From NCBI RefSeq assembly GCF_021018895.1, contig NC_079372.1:17084318-17148317 (forward strand): a DNA stretch of 64,000 bases, given 5' to 3'. A model generated the notes under the pieces. That model searched no databases and was not told the DNA's origin. It saw only the letters and a program-made list of their open reading frames with translations. Positions 12,801 through 26,800 of this stretch are shown here, one piece after another (the stretch's first letter is position 1; each line of letters opens with the position of its first letter). The stretch comes from Seriola aureovittata. Taxonomy: Eukaryota; Chordata; Actinopteri; Carangiformes; Carangidae. A program made the position numbers and the translations under genes.

Positions 12801-14996
12801 GTTGTGCGTGCAGAAAGCTGGACATATTGTAGTACAATGCATCTTAGTTTTACTGGTTTTATGAACTTTGCTCACCGAAACAACAACAAGAAAGGAATTC
12901 TTGTGGGTGTTGCAGTTCAGTTGTGCAACCCTGGTATTTATTGACACACATGTGTAGTGCATTGTCTTGAGGGTAAATCAAGAGTTAGCCGTTTATACAT
13001 TATCTCATTCCAGTGTCTCACTGCTGATAGGATATCTGTTCGTCATTCTGTTACCCCGTCTTCCACTCTAGATAACAAACATTGTTTGTAACTTCTGATC
13101 TTCTGCAGGTGAACTACACTGTCCATGTGGAGATTGGAAGCAGTGCACCCTATGTCTAGTAAGTGTTGATTCTATACCTAAACAGCTTTTCACTGTCATG
13201 TAGAAACACTGAATCTTACACTGACGTAAAGGGATCCTCTGGTGATTTAGTAGACTTGTAATAGTAGATATCCTGACTATAAGTCCCCAGTATGCCCCAG
13301 AAACACCAAATCCTACATTTCCCATAATGCAACTTGATAGCATCTTCAGTTAGACCCTTCCTATCTAAATGCTGACATCATTTCAACTCCTCACCTCTGG
13401 TTTCAACACAGGCTTTCTAACATTGTACATCACAAGACTTTATACAACTGTTTTCATAGACTGAGGAGTAAAATTTGCGTTTTGTAAAATTTTCTGCGTC
13501 GGCAATTAAGCTGCGTTACACGGAGAGAAAATGAGTGGACTGATGCTTTCACAGGACAGTGGCTGGTACATATTTGCTGAATTGTTGGTTTACAAGCCTA
13601 CCCAGAAGTCAACAGCACAGTTAAACAATCTAAACATTTTCTGCTTTTCAGTGCCTTCTGCACCATGCCCAGCATCAAGGTCCACAACATTGTCATATTT
13701 GTGCAGTAAGTAACTCTTTACCTTCATTCCGCTTTTATCACTTATTTCTATTGTTCCTGTTCCCTGCTGTTATGTTTTTACTTTCATCATCACAGGGTTG
13801 GAAGAAGGTTTAACATCCTTTTATTTAAGGAACGGTTCTGATACAACAGTGTAAAAATACTGTGTTCCAAATCTTACTCAAGTAAAAGTCCAGATGTTCT
13901 AGCAGCAAAATACTGTAGACGTTAAGCAGCAGAAGTACTTGTTGTGCATTATGCTTTCCATGTTTCTTATATATACGTATATAGTATTGGATTATGAACA
14001 ACATTTTTGGTGCCGCTGTTTTACAATCTTTTTTTTTTTCTTTTACAATATAATCTTGTAAATCCTCAGTCTTGCAAAGACCATTCTGTCCTAACAAGCT
14101 TTATCCACTAAGAAAACTTAGAAACAGTTTTTAAATCAACTTGTTTAGAAAAGTGTGTGTATCTCAAACAATAGAGCAGGTTGATTTTATTGATTTGCAA
14201 TGAAAATGGGTTTAAATATTCCTACTATACTTTTGTTTTCACTGAAAAAATTCACATTTTAGAGGTTGATAATGTTTTGAATGAAAAACAAATATGCAAT
14301 ATATAAATATGCAAAGTAATTACAGCTAACAAATGTAGAGGAGTAAAAGAATATAATATTTCCCTCTGAAATGATGTGTAGTGGAAGTAGCTCGCAATAG
14401 AAATACTCAACTTAAGTACAAGTACTTCAAAACTGCATTGTGCACTGTGTGAGTAAATATGCTTTCCGCTCTTGCATATTATAATGCATAATAACTTTTT
14501 TCTCTCAACCGACAGTAAAGAGGCAGTTCTGCTGCGTGTCAGTCTAGGTAACACCGACAGCAGTGTGACCACATAAACCACTTCCTCAGCATTACAGCAT
14601 GTGTTATTCTTATCATTACTTGCTGTAATTCGTGCTTTGAAGTTTAGACAAAACAATCATTTCATACACTGGAAATGCCTGGAGCCTGCTAATTATTCAG
14701 AGACCCTGTCTTCAGCTCATGTCTGTGGTCACATCTTGCATTTTGTCTGTAGCTAATTTATCGTGACAGGCAGCCTCGTGTGCAGCAGCGTGGGTTTTTA
14801 TTTCTCTGTCTGCTCCCCTGTTTTCAGGACGTCAGTGAAAACCTCGTACATGGTGCGAACATCCCAGAACAGCCTCGAGGCCTATCGCTACATAGACTGC
14901 GGCTCCAACACCACATACCACCAGACAGCCCAGCTTCTCAGGCACCTCTCCTCCACCCACTCACCAGCCACATCGCTCAGCGCCCCTCTGCTGTGA
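9859..14996 (+). CDS. tmem106c: Transmembrane protein 106C (283 aa, 7 coding exons)
   Basis: Exons 9859-10072, 10509-10572, 11242-11401, 12275-12415, 13109-13158, 13652-13705 and 14828-14996 (TGA); phases close throughout. The ATG lies in a good Kozak context (GCCATGG). N-terminal cytosolic part: [14 protein letters not shown], then the [11 protein letters not shown]ys motif and [12 protein letters not shown], the TMEM106 family signature. A single membrane segment ([20 protein letters not shown]) is followed by [10 protein letters not shown]. The lumenal LEA-like domain has several N-x-S/T sites (NMT, NIS, NAT, NTT) and a conserved Cys pair. VDDG, QYMNTV-like and HNIVIF blocks and the [11 protein letters not shown] ending match TMEM106C better than A or B. 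The family resides in late endosome/lysosome or ER membranes; the specific role of C is poorly defined. The tail after NTTYHQ is longer than in human TMEM106C. Convergent with tns2. Confidence 0.93.
11490..11797. repeat. Teleost repeat ending GTTAGTGACAACCC (copy 1)
   Basis: Contains TTTCAAGCTAAAATGCC, AAGTGAGGATTTGATGC, GATTAATCTAGAAAATAATC and the GTTAGT-x-ACAACCC end. This is a very common fish family, with partial copies at 16740-16862 and 21240-21354. It lies in tmem106c intron 3. Confidence 0.68.
12660..13065. repeat. Probable interspersed teleost repeat in tmem106c intron 4
   Basis: Contains TAAAGGATGAGTCTGGTGAT, CAACAAATCCCATGAAAAG and GAAAGCTGGACATATTG, which I recall as recurring teleost sequence. 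There is no second copy in this window to confirm it. Confidence 0.4.
13835..14425. repeat. Teleost repeat with ACTCAAGTAAAAGT (degraded)
   Basis: Contains TTACTCAAGTAAAAGTCC, GCAGCAGAAGTACTTG and CTTAAGTACAAGTACTT. It appears to be a decayed, rearranged copy of the family seen at 48664-49421. It lies in tmem106c intron 6. Confidence 0.5.
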
Positions 14997-16745
14997 GCGG
15001 AACAGTCCTGAACGACCTGGATCATTTCTCTGGAGGAGGTGGGAGATGTTCGTGTAAACTGGAGAGTGGATTTTGCTGGCAACAGAAATGCCAAATGGTG
15101 CTACATATCTTCTAAGCATAAACAACAGGTACCATTATGTTGCTGTTAACTCGTGCCACTGAATGATGAAGCTGTTTCCTGGAAAACATGGGCGTGCAGA
15201 GGCAATGTTGTCAGAGGCAGCAGCCAGTTATTTCTGACTGCACATTTGTTCTCATGGGACAGCCCAGAGGCAGCAGATGAGTGGCTTTTGTTGTGGTGGT
15301 TGTTAGGCATCACCAAGTGAAAACACAGCTCCATGACCTTTTTACTGCAGGGTCAGATTGCTTTAATATATCTGTCTTTTTTGGGATTGGATATTTCCTG
15401 CCTCAGCAACCACATTTGATTTATAGTTGTTTCATTGAGGCTTTTGATATCCTGAACGCATCATATGTAAAATACAAAATTAAAAGGCAGTTTTTGCTAT
15501 TTCAAACATGCTGACAGAATGAGTCACATGTTCTCCTGAGTCATTGCCAATGAGCACTCCGTAGCCCTGTTTTGGAAACAGGACAAATGTCAGAGAAAGC
15601 TCTTTTCTATAAAAGGAAGTGGTCAACATTCAAAGACAAAGAAGTGCCGGGAAGCTGGACTTCTGCCAAAGCTTTAATTAACACTGCAGAGCTCTGCCTG
15701 TGTCTGCTGCTTCATCAGGAGAGCCTCCTTCAGCGTAGCTTGAATGACTTTTGGCACCGTAACACTGTGTTCACCGAGGGCTGCTGACTTTTCTTAAAAA
15801 AAAAAAAAAGAAGATAAGGAGCTGGTCTGCTGTTTCTAGTGTAGCTCTAATACGAGGGATCATTTAATGACTGTTAAACTGGGATGTATTGTTGTAACAT
15901 ATTGTTTTGCTGTGTTATTTAACTGTTTCTTAAGTTTAAAATGGAATTTACACATTTAATATATCATGTGTGTTTTTTAAATGAAATTATAAGTTATTTC
16001 TAGGTATCCATCATCCCAGCAAGTCTAAGCACATAGATTTTAGATTCAGGGTTTAGTGTCATAGAGAGGAAACAGTTTTCAGCCTACATTTAATTTAACA
16101 CATCAGTCAAGCTCATGTGATGATGTGACATAATCTCTGATTCTTTAATCACTCAGTAACGTCCTAGTTAAAGTTCTTGATCATTTCCACTCCTGGTTCA
16201 GCTACAGAAAGAGGAATTTGGGCCTTAAAATAAAACATCCAGTATGAACTTTTGAACATCTGTATACAGTTTCCTCTCCATCATGGCATTAACAATGCTG
16301 GTGTGCAACAGTAAACAGCATATAATCATGGCTGCAAGCTCTATTGTCAAGTATACTAACAGTGGGTTTGTCTGACTGACCATAACAGATTTACACTGTT
16401 TACATTTGTGTGTTTTGCTCAGCTCCTCTGTGAGTATTTCAGACCAATAAGTCCATTACCTGAGACTGACTTAAACTTTACATGATCACGTATTCTCAGT
16501 ATCTGAAGGGAAGTTGATGTTAACAGAATGTGGAAACAGAAACAGAATGACTAAAAGCAATTGTGATATGACTGTTTTGTTTTTCTTTTTTCTTTTCTTT
16601 TTTTAAAGGGACAGTTGTTTGTAAATTTCTGAATGAAAGATTTTACCAGCATTTTAAAAAATACAGTGTAAATATTTTTGCCTATTTCTAAAAAAGACAT
16701 TAAAGGGAATTGTGAACAAATAAAATGAATAATGAACACCAGTAC
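14997..16745 (+). promoter_or_regulatory. tmem106c: tmem106c 3'UTR region with candidate poly(A) signals
   Basis: No coding exon is visible here. AATAAA at 16229-16234 and 16719-16724 are the candidate poly(A) signals for tmem106c. The stretch includes an A-run at about 15796-15809. Which signal is used cannot be decided from sequence. Confidence 0.45.
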
Positions 16746-16862
16746 TTTTTGTTGTTGATCATTTCCATCATTTTGCAAGCAAAAATGTCCAAACCTGTCC
16801 AGGTTCCTGCTTCTAAAATGTGAGGATTGATGCTTTTCTCTGCCTCTCATCAATAATGAAAA
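16740..16862. repeat. Partial copy of the GTTAGT...CAACCC repeat (copy 2)
   Basis: Has GCAAGCAAAAATGTCC and AAATGTGAGGATTGATGC, matching the left half of the 11490-11797 copy only. Located at the tmem106c/tns2 convergent junction. Confidence 0.55.
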
Positions 16863-17477
16863 TAACCACACAGCACTTCAGGTACCACATCATTTCAATT
16901 TAATTGTATTCTTCATTTGTTTTTGCATACAAAATAGCATATTATTCTTTTGAAAAAAACCCCAAATGTTTCCTTTTTATGTCTCATACACTGTCCTATA
17001 GCTGCATGTGAAAATATATTACTACATAATATAGAGATCAACAAGAAAACAGACCACAATATATTATCGCTGTAATACAAGTAGTGTTTTTCTAGGTTTT
17101 TACCAAACGAGGCAACACACTAAATAAATGCATAGTAAAAATACAAGAAGCAATAAGTACAAAAATATAGCTGGATAAAAAGCTTATTAATACAAGAGTG
17201 CTTTGTCTTTGGTTAAGTACATCTGTCTTTAGGCCACTGTCCTGCTGATGTGTGCTAACCTGTCTTTGAAAACATACAGTATGTGTGAAAACGTCTGATA
17301 CAATGGATGTAGTCAGAAGGTGTGAGGCAGTGAATGAACACCAAACATGTCACGGCAGTGGTGTGATTGAACACTACGTCCCTCCTCCATCTAGCTTTTT
17401 CCCCATTTCACATGCATTTCTTTTAAAAGTGGATGTAACATTACCTTTACCCATCATATTTACTTAAATACCCTCAA

Positions 17478-17501
17478 CACACACACACACACACACACAT
17501 A
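17478..17501. repeat. (CA)n microsatellite
   Basis: Short CA run in the tmem106c/tns2 intergenic region. A (TA)n tract also occurs at 18848-18866 in the same region. Confidence 0.85.
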
Positions 17502-18020
17502 CGAGCGCACGCCACTCCCTCGCACACACTCTGGTTAAAAGTTAAAACCTCACATTCGTGTTTACTTTCATTAGAGAGTTATGTCTCTCACTCGCTCTGA
17601 TTATTAAGTGTATGTGAGTGGAAAAAACAACGATTGTCAATTGTGATTTACACTGGTGAAGGTGATGTGTTGTGGTGGGGATGAAGGCAAGAGTGGCTGT
17701 AAATATGCTGTACATACATCTGAATACCTGAACATCTCTAAATATAGAAACTAAATTACATCATCAGGACTTTGGTCACTTTTTTTTTTTAAACAAAGAA
17801 AAAAAAAATAAAGAATTTTGTAACAATACAAAATATAAACACCTGCTGTTTTTTTAAGGTCGAAATGTTGGACCTTAAAGCGCCATCGCTGCCCTCAACA
17901 CGACTCCATGGCTCCACACGGTCTGCTCTGTGTCCTTAAAGCTGCTTTTACCTCTTCTATCATTGTACGACTGAACAGCAGCCAGAGTAACATGATAAAA
18001 GCTGCATTTAACTATCATTT

Positions 18021-18702
18021 ACCAGGGGCCGGTAGCATGAAGTTCAGCTTTGCCTGGCTCCCTCCTGACGTCAGGGATCCTGGGTATCATGAAGCTGGTT
18101 GTCAACCGGCTCAGTTAACTATTGGTTTACCTTTTTAGCTCTGAGCATGTTAATGTGAACATACAAGCTGATCACATCCAACATAATTAGAGTCAAAGTT
18201 CATGTGGCATAAGATGAAATGATGGTACCAGTGTGGGCTGTAGTGGCCAAAACTGATAATCTACCACTTAAAGATAAAATATATTCACAGGACTAGAACA
18301 GAATGAGAAGCTGTTACAGGCCTGTTAATTATGGCTGGCATTTCCAAAATAATCTGCTTGGTAAATAAACTGATAATCCGTCAGATCATCCTTCTAAAAA
18401 AACATCCTGAAGAAAACAAATAAACATCTGACTGCAGATTCTTATAATTCATTGAGCTAATTAACAGTGTTTGCAATTACTATGCAGCTACAATTCCCAT
18501 TTGTTCGTCTGTTTAAAAACATGTTGATTCTGAACTGAAGTTCTGAACTTACACTGAGCGTCTTGACGCTTATTCATGACGGAAGAAGGAGCATGAATCT
18601 ATGCAGCATGGTGAGCCAGCTTCATGATACCAGAGAACCTGAGTTAAAGCCAAAGATAGTTGGTTAAGCCACTAATCTTTCCTCATGATACAGATCCCTG
18701 GT
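18021..18702. mobile_element. Non-autonomous Harbinger-like transposon, ~680 bp
   Basis: Left end ACCAGGGGCCGGTAGCATGA and right end (reverse complement) ACCAGGGATCTGTATCATGA form terminal inverted repeats. A subterminal GTATCATGAAGCTGG is mirrored by CCAGCTTCATGATAC. No open frame. It lies between the candidate tns2 poly(A) signal and tmem106c. Confidence 0.65.
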
Positions 18703-19147
18703 AGATGCACAAGTTTCCTCTGAAGCCTCCTCGTCCTCGGAGGAGTTGTAACACTTTACATCATGGCTTTGTTTGAACACTGTGTTTATTATTTTTGCAT
18801 CCAACAATACTTTACTATATAAGAAAACTGAAATGTGCTGTTACAGTATATATATATATATATATTTTCAGAAAGGTGGGGGTTGTTTAGGAGCAGACGG
18901 AGTGGCACATTAACAGATGAAAAACCATCTGTAGGGATCATGGACTCAGATTTTCAGTCGCCTTCTGAATGTATTTACACCCAACAATAAGAAAATCTTC
19001 ATCACATCATCAACTGAAGGACAAAGAGAACTTAAAGAACTTAGAGAACACAAGCAGTGGGACGTCACTGTGCAGTAAATGCCTCGTCAATACTCATGTG
19101 CTGCGTGTCACTGCTTGTGTGCTCCGAGCTCCATTTCCTTTCTTTGT

Positions 19148-20887
19148 CTATCGGCGCTGCGACAACATGACCTTGTTGACAAAGTTGACGATGGCAGAGG
19201 CGGGTTGTTCGGGGTCCAGCTCTGCGAACATGTGGCAAACGTTCTCCGCCAAGCTGCCGGGCTTCTTGGCTACAAAACCGAACACCCTGAGAGGGGAAAG
19301 AGGATTTGAGAGATTTGAGTTACTGAGCATGACAGGAAGTGACAGGCAGGTTGAGTTTGTCTGGTGAGGTAGGTGAGAGTGTCTCTTTTTACCAGCCTAC
19401 AGGGTTAGCCACAATGAAGGAATTAGTGTTATGTAACATGGGGTCATGTAGGACTTGGTTTTCATTATTAAATCATATTTGCTGGAATGATTTTGCCAAA
19501 GCTCATACGCAGTCTGATGCCATGCAAAGGCTTCAACATCAACAGTTTCTCAGGCACAGGTGAACCTACACACCCAGAACAAAACACACACATGCATACA
19601 CTCACTTTCTCTGAGTCACCAAACACAAACAGAGCACTTACTTAATAGTGGTGTTGTCTGAGTTAGTCCACCTACAGCCGAGAGAGAGAGAGAGAAAGAG
19701 AAAGAGAGAGAGAGAGAGAGAAACCGGACTCAGACATCCACACACAGGCAGAGCTGCCAAACAAGCTGATGCAGCTGCAGCCGCGGCCGCAGCCAGCGTG
19801 CTCGCAAAACACAATGACCCGCCTCTCATGCAGGCTCACACACATTCACAGGCAAACAAATGTACTCATAAAACAAAACAGATACCGATCCATGCCAGGG
19901 CTCACAGCAACAAATGCAGTGAATGATCATGGGTGCAGTGAATGATTGATTGTGGCGATGTGTCTAATGATTATTTTTTTTGCTGATTTTAGGTTAGTTA
20001 GAATCAAGTAAGATCTATGTAGTTCTTTTAATTTCTCACCTCCTGTCTTTCGGGTCGATGCTGCTGAAGGTTACGCTGTTCACTGGGTAATGTCTCCTGA
20101 AGAAAACCCTAGAAAAAGAAAGATACAATATATGTAGAGTACAACATAACATTGCTTTTAAGAGCTAAATCAATCCATCATCACTGATGACTTTAATCTT
20201 AAGTACCCAGTGTGCCTGGAAAAAGAAACTTAAAGAGTAACGTAAGAATACGATCATATTAAGAGCAAATTGTTTGTATTGAAGATAAAAGTTGTAAATA
20301 GTAAAATAAATGATCACGTCACTTTATTTTTTAAGTATTAATCCATGTGGAAGTTTCTTACCTGCGCTGGCTGTCGGTGAGCGTGATGCCCTGCGACGTC
20401 ACTTTGAACTGTACGACAGTGGCAGCAGGACGCGGGTTACGACCCAAGGTGGCGTCTGTTGCCTTGGCAATGGCCTGGGGGCCGGTCAGAGACTCTGTTT
20501 CCACAGAGTTCAGGTAGAGGACGTTACAGGCTGAAAGAGGAGAGAGGTGAACACACTAACCGATGAGATTCTGCCAGCATTCTGCCCGCTGCACGTGGAC
20601 GGTGTCAAGTTCATGATATTTTGGTATTTAACATGAAAGAGCAGTGTATGCTGAGTATCCTATTATTAGGTTTTGTTCCTCCTTGTCAGATAGCCCTCAT
20701 ATACTACAGCAGTCACTTTGAGAAATTACAGCTGCACCCGAGTGTTGTGACGTATATGTGAAAGACATCAGTGTGTGCAGGGAGAAAGGAGGCGGGATGG
20801 AGAACTCACCTGCTCCTTGTTTAAGCAGGTCGGCAGCTGTGCTGATGTTGCTCACTGGCTGAACCTCCTGAACGTCTCCTATCAAAT
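19148..20887 (-). CDS. tns2: tns2 exon block: C-terminal PTB domain
   Basis: Exons 20810-20887, 20362-20530, 20040-20108, 19642-19671 and 19148-19286. [13 protein letters not shown] precedes the domain; [73 protein letters not shown] and [15 protein letters not shown] complete it, with the stop after VMLSQRR. The tensin PTB binds NPxY motifs of beta-integrin tails. The 30-bp exon 19642-19671 is a microexon also present in the family. The nearest leftward poly(A) candidate on this strand is AATAAA (TTTATT on +) at 18785-18790. Confidence 0.95.
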
Positions 20888-23800
20888 CTGACAACAGAGA
20901 CAAATCAAAGCTCTTATAGAAGATTAAAGTGCTTTTCCTGTAATGATTAACTCATCGCAGATTATTATGAGAATAACTTCTTGGCTGTAATGCAAAAAAA
21001 GGGTCTCAAACAACTAGTAGATCCACAGAAAATGTTTAATTTACAATTATGACAATAGTTTAGTTATTTTTTGGGTGGGTATTTTTGCCTTTATTCTGAT
21101 TCAGGACCACAGGCCAGACTCCAACCTTTCACTGCGGTTAGAACTAAGCCTAAAAGATACATGCTCTATGAGGTGAGCCACATCAGTTTAAGTACTTTTT
21201 TAACCAAAAATACTGAACACTATGTAGTAACAGCCTCTCAATTCTGAGGATCCTCTGCTTTTATTTGTCTGACTGTAAATTGGATATTTTGGGATTTTGG
21301 ACAGAAATGTATCACAAAATTAATCAATAATAAAAATAGTCATTAGTCGCAGCCCTTTTCCAAAAGTAAACGGTACCAACCTTTTTCTGGGATCTTCAGA
21401 GTGCAGGGCAAAGAAATGGGTGTGATGGAGTGTTGGTAGACCAATGCTGACAGACTCCCTGCGGATAACAGATAACAGTAAAAATTCCTTACATTCCCGA
21501 ACACTAACAAGATGTGTACAAACATAATTCTCTCTCCTCTAGGTAACCCGTTTGTGGTACTTTAATTATTAATTTTTTTCCTTGAAACAGTCATAAACTC
21601 CAACCCTAAAACTTACCAAAGTAGGGCTCATTCTGACATCCTTTAATCTTGACTCCTCGAGGGCCCGTTTCTATCAGGAAGTGTCTGACCAGCTGCTCCA
21701 GAGGGTCACTCACTGTAACAGCAGAGATTTACCGTCATCAAGTTGCAAATATCATTGTCTACCAAGGACAAAGCAACTGCTGAATAAGTGAAATGCCACA
21801 CAAAATAACTTGAATGCAAGGGCGTAGGTTTGCATATGGACAGTAGAGACATGTCCCTACAGATATTTTGGGAGGATAAAATTGTCCCTACCAATATTTG
21901 AGTGAACTCGTTCACACTATGTTTGGAGTGAAGTCATATTAGATCATTCGTATATGCCCTCCAAGAGGCTACGTCTCCAAGACAACCACTTTAGGCATGC
22001 TAGCATTTGACTGACTGAAAGGAAATTGGTGAACTGAAGGGTCACGTTATGTGAGAATATCACAGTGGTACCTAATAATGTTATTTAACCATGTTAGCTA
22101 GCGTTAAATAGAAAGGTAACCCTGGCTTAAGTCTTCTGTAGTCTAGCATTAAGGTTGCTAGCAGGAGTTTTTATACCTCACTATACAATGTTTTAGGCCT
22201 TACTGTACAAGACCTTCTTTGATATTTTTATGACATACTCTACTATGACGTTTTTTGACATTTTTGTGCCTTAATATACTATGACGTTTTTATGTCATAC
22301 TATACTATGATGTTGTTTGACTTTTTTATGCCATACTATGACGCTTTTTGACTGTTCTATGCCTTACTATACTATGACTTTTTTTGACGTTTTTATATCT
22401 TACCATATTGTGACTTTTTTTGACACATTTATGCCTTGCTATATATGAAGTTTTATGCCTTATTATGTTATGACGTTTTTTGACGTTTTTATGCCATACT
22501 ATACTTTGACGTTTTTATGCCTTACTATACTATGACGTTTTTTGACGTTTTTATACCTTACTATATTGTGACTTTTTTGACACATTTATGCCTTACTATA
22601 TTATGACGTTTTTATGCCATACTATACTATGACGTTTTTGCAGTTGTTACACCTTACTATATTATCACTTTTTTTTGACACTTTTATGCCATACTTATAC
22701 TATGGCGTTTTTTGACGTTTTTATGCCATACTATATTATGAAATTTTTTGACGTTTTTATACCTTACTATACTATGACTTTTTTTGATACTTTTAGGCCA
22801 TACTATAATATTACGTTTTTTTGGTGTTTTTATGCCATACTATACTATGACTTTTTTGACACTTTTATGCCTCACTATACTATGACGTTTTTTGATTTTT
22901 TATGCCTAACTATACTATGACGTTTTATCCAATACTATACTATGATGTTTTTTTACGTTTTTATGCCTTACTATGTTATGACGTTTTTTGACGTCTTTAT
23001 GCCATACTATTCTATGACGTTTTTTGACGTTTTTATACCTTACTATAAATATGACTTTTTTTGACAATTTTATTCCTTGGTTTACTATGACTTTTTTGAC
23101 ACTTTTATGCCTTACTATACCATGACGTTTTATGACGTTTTTATGCCATACTATACTATGACGTTTGTTTACTTTTTTATGCCTTACTATACTATGACTT
23201 TTTTTGATACTTTTAGGCCATACTATACTATTACGTAATTTGGTGTTTTTATGCCTTACTATACTATGACTTTTTTTGTCAATTTTATTCCTTAATATAC
23301 TATGACTTGTTTGGACACTTTTATGCCTTACTATAGTATTACGTTTTATGCTATAGTATAATATGACGTTTTTTTACATTTTTATGCCATACTATACTAT
23401 GACGTTTTTTGACGTTTTTATGCCTCACTATACTATGACGTTTTTTTTTACATTTTTATTCCTTGCAATACTATGACGTTTTATCCAATACTATACTATG
23501 ACGTTTTTTGAAGTTTTTATGCCATACTATTCTATGACGTTTTTTGACTTTTTATGCCTTACTATACTATGACTTTTTTGACACTTTTATGCCTTACTAT
23601 AGTATTACGTTTTATGTCATACTATAGTATGACATTTTTTGAAGTTTTTATGCCATACTATACTATGACGTTTTTTGACATTTTTATTCCTTACAATACT
23701 ATGACGTTTCATCCAATACTATACTATGACGTTTTTATGCCTTACTATATTATGATGTTACTATGACGTTTCTTGACGTTTTATCCTATACTATAATATG

Positions 23801-26800
23801 ACGTTTTTTGATGTGTTTATGCCTTACTATGCTATTGATTTTTTTTTTACACTTATATGCCTTACTATACTATGAATTTTTATGCCATAGTATACTGTGA
23901 CATTTTGTGATGCTATTATGTCCTACTTTACTATGACCTTTATTGATGTTTTTATGCCTTATTATGGTATGGGTGATCTGTGGTGTAGTCGTTAGTGCTA
24001 TTGCCTTGCAATAACAAAGTCATCGGTTCGAATCCTGAGTGAGGGGCCATTTTATGTGGAAATAGTATGTTCACTATGTTTCTTCGTGGGTTCTCCCAGG
24101 CTACTTCCAGCTTGACATTTTAATGCTTTATTATACTATAACGTTTCATCCCTAATGCCGTTTTTTGAAAATTTTTTTATCTCTTACTATACTATGACGT
24201 TTTTGACGCGTTTATGTCTCACTATACTATGATATTTTTACACGTTTTTCTGCCTGGAAAGGTGTGGGGGATTTTGTGGCGTAATGGTTAGGGCTGCTGC
24301 CTTGCAATCACAAGGTCGCTGGTTCAAATCCTACCATCCTATTCTACGATGTTCTTTGATATTTTTATGCCATACTATACTATGACGTTTTTTGACGTTT
24401 TTATGACTTACTATAGTATGACGTTTTATGCTATACTATGATGTTTTTTGACGTTTTCATGCCATACTATACTATGACTTTTTTGACACTTTTATGCCTT
24501 ACTATAGTATTACGTTTTATGTCATACTATAGTATGACATTTTTTGAAGTTTTTATGCCATACTATACTATGACGTTTTTTGACAATTTTATGCCTCACT
24601 ATACTATGACGTTTTTTGACTTTTTATGCCTAACTATACTATGACGTTTTATCCAATACTATACTATGATGTTTTTTGACGTTTTTATGCCTTACTATAT
24701 TATGGCGTTTTTTGACGTTTTTATACCTTACTATAATATGACTTTTTTGACACATTTATGCCTTACTATAGTATGACGTTTTATGCTATAGTATAATATG
24801 ACGTTTTTTTTACGTTTTTATGCCATACTATACTATGACGTTTTTTGACGTTTTTATGCCTCACTATACTATGACGTTTTTTTCTGACATTTTTATTCCT
24901 TACAATACTATGACGTTTCATCCAATACTATACTATGACGTTTTTATGCCTTACTATGTTATGATGTTACTATGACGTTTCTTGACGTTTTATCCTATAC
25001 TATAATATGACCTTTATTGATGTTTTTATGCCTTTCTATGGTATGGGTGATCTCTGGTGTAGTGGTTAGTGCTATTGCCTTGCAATAACAAAGTCATCGG
25101 TTCGAATCCTGAGTGAGGGGCCATTTTATGTGGAAATAGTATGTTCACTATGTTTCTTCGTGGGTTCTCCCAGGCTACTTCCAGCTTGACATTTTAATGC
25201 TTTATTATACTTTAACGTTTCATCCCTAATGCCGTTTTTTGAAATTCTTTTTATCTCTTACTATACTATGACATTTTTGACGCGTTTATGTCTCACTATA
25301 CTATGATTATGGGGTGGGTGATTTTGTGGCGTAATGGTTAGGGCTGCTGCCTTGCAATCACAAGGTCACTGGTTCGAATCCTACCATCCTATTCTACGAT
25401 GTTCTTTGATATTTTTATGCCATACTATACTATGGCGTTTTTTGACGTTTTTATGACTTACTATATTATGACGTTTTTTGACGTTTTTATGCCTAACTAT
25501 ACCATGACGTTTTATTCAATACTATACTTTGACGTTTTGATGACTTACTATACTTTGACGTTTTTTGACGTTTTTATGCCATACTATACTATGACGTTTT
25601 TTGACGTTTTATACCTTACTATATTGTGACTTTTTTGACACATTTATGCCTTACTATATTATGACGTTTTTATACCATACTATACTGTGACGTTTTTTGA
25701 CGTTTTTATGCCATACTATACTATGACGTTTTTATGCCATACTATACTATGACGTTTTTTGGTGTTGTTATGCCTTACTATACTATGACTTTTTTTTTTA
25801 CAATTTTATTCCTTAGTATACTATGATGTTTTTTTGACAATTTTATTCCTTAGTATACTATGACTTTTTTTGACACTTTTATGCCTTACTATAGTATGAC
25901 GTTTTATGCTATACTATGACATTTTTTGAAGTTTTAATGCCATACTGTACTATGGAGTTTTTTTACGTTTTTATGCCATACTATACTATGACTTTTTTGA
26001 CACTTTTATGCCTTACTATAGTATTACGTTTTATGCTGTAGTATAATATGACGTTTTTTGACGTTTTTATGACCTACTATATTATGACGTTTTTTGACGT
26101 TTTCAAGCCATACTATACTATGACGTTTTTTCACAATTTTATGCCTTATACTATGACGTTTTTTCACTTTTTATGCCGAACTATACTATGACGTTTTATC
26201 CAATACTGTACTATGACTTTTTTTTTATGTTTTTATGCCTAATTATACTATGACGTTTTATCCAATACTATACTATGATGTTTTTTGACGTTTTTATGCC
26301 ATACTATACTATGACGTTTTTTGGTGTTTTTATGCCTTACTATACTATGACTTTTTTTGACAATTTTATTCCTTACTATAAAATGACTATTTTGACACAT
26401 TTATGCCTTACTATATTATGACGTTTTTTGACGTTTTTATGACTTACTATATTATGACGTTTTTTGACGTTTTCATGCCATACTATACTATGACGTTTTG
26501 TGGTGTTTGTATGCCTTACTATACTACGACTTTTTTTTTTACTTTTTATGCCTAACTTTACTATGACGTTTTATTCAATACTATACTTTGACGTTTTGAT
26601 GACTTACGATACTTTCACGTTTTTTGATGTTTTTATGCCTTACTATACTATGACTTTTTTTGACTTTTTATGCCTAACTATAATATGATGTTTTATCCAA
26701 TACTATACTTTGACGTTTTTTGACGTTTTTATGCCATACTATACTATGACGTTTTTTGGTGTTTTTATGCCTTACTATACTATGACTTTTTTTGACAATT

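Larger units (their letters stand above)
16746..19147. other. Convergent tmem106c/tns2 intergenic and tns2 3'UTR region
   Basis: No coding exon is seen on either strand. The right part is the tns2 3'UTR; the nearest signal for that strand is at 18785-18790. The rest contains a partial interspersed repeat, CA and TA tracts, A/T runs around 17780-17810 and the Harbinger-like MITE. Confidence 0.6.

Noticed and set aside
24001..24051. Functional tRNA gene within the array
   Set aside because: A and B boxes are clear, but acceptor and T stems pair poorly and the same cassette recurs many times with drift. It is better called tRNA-like/SINE-derived.
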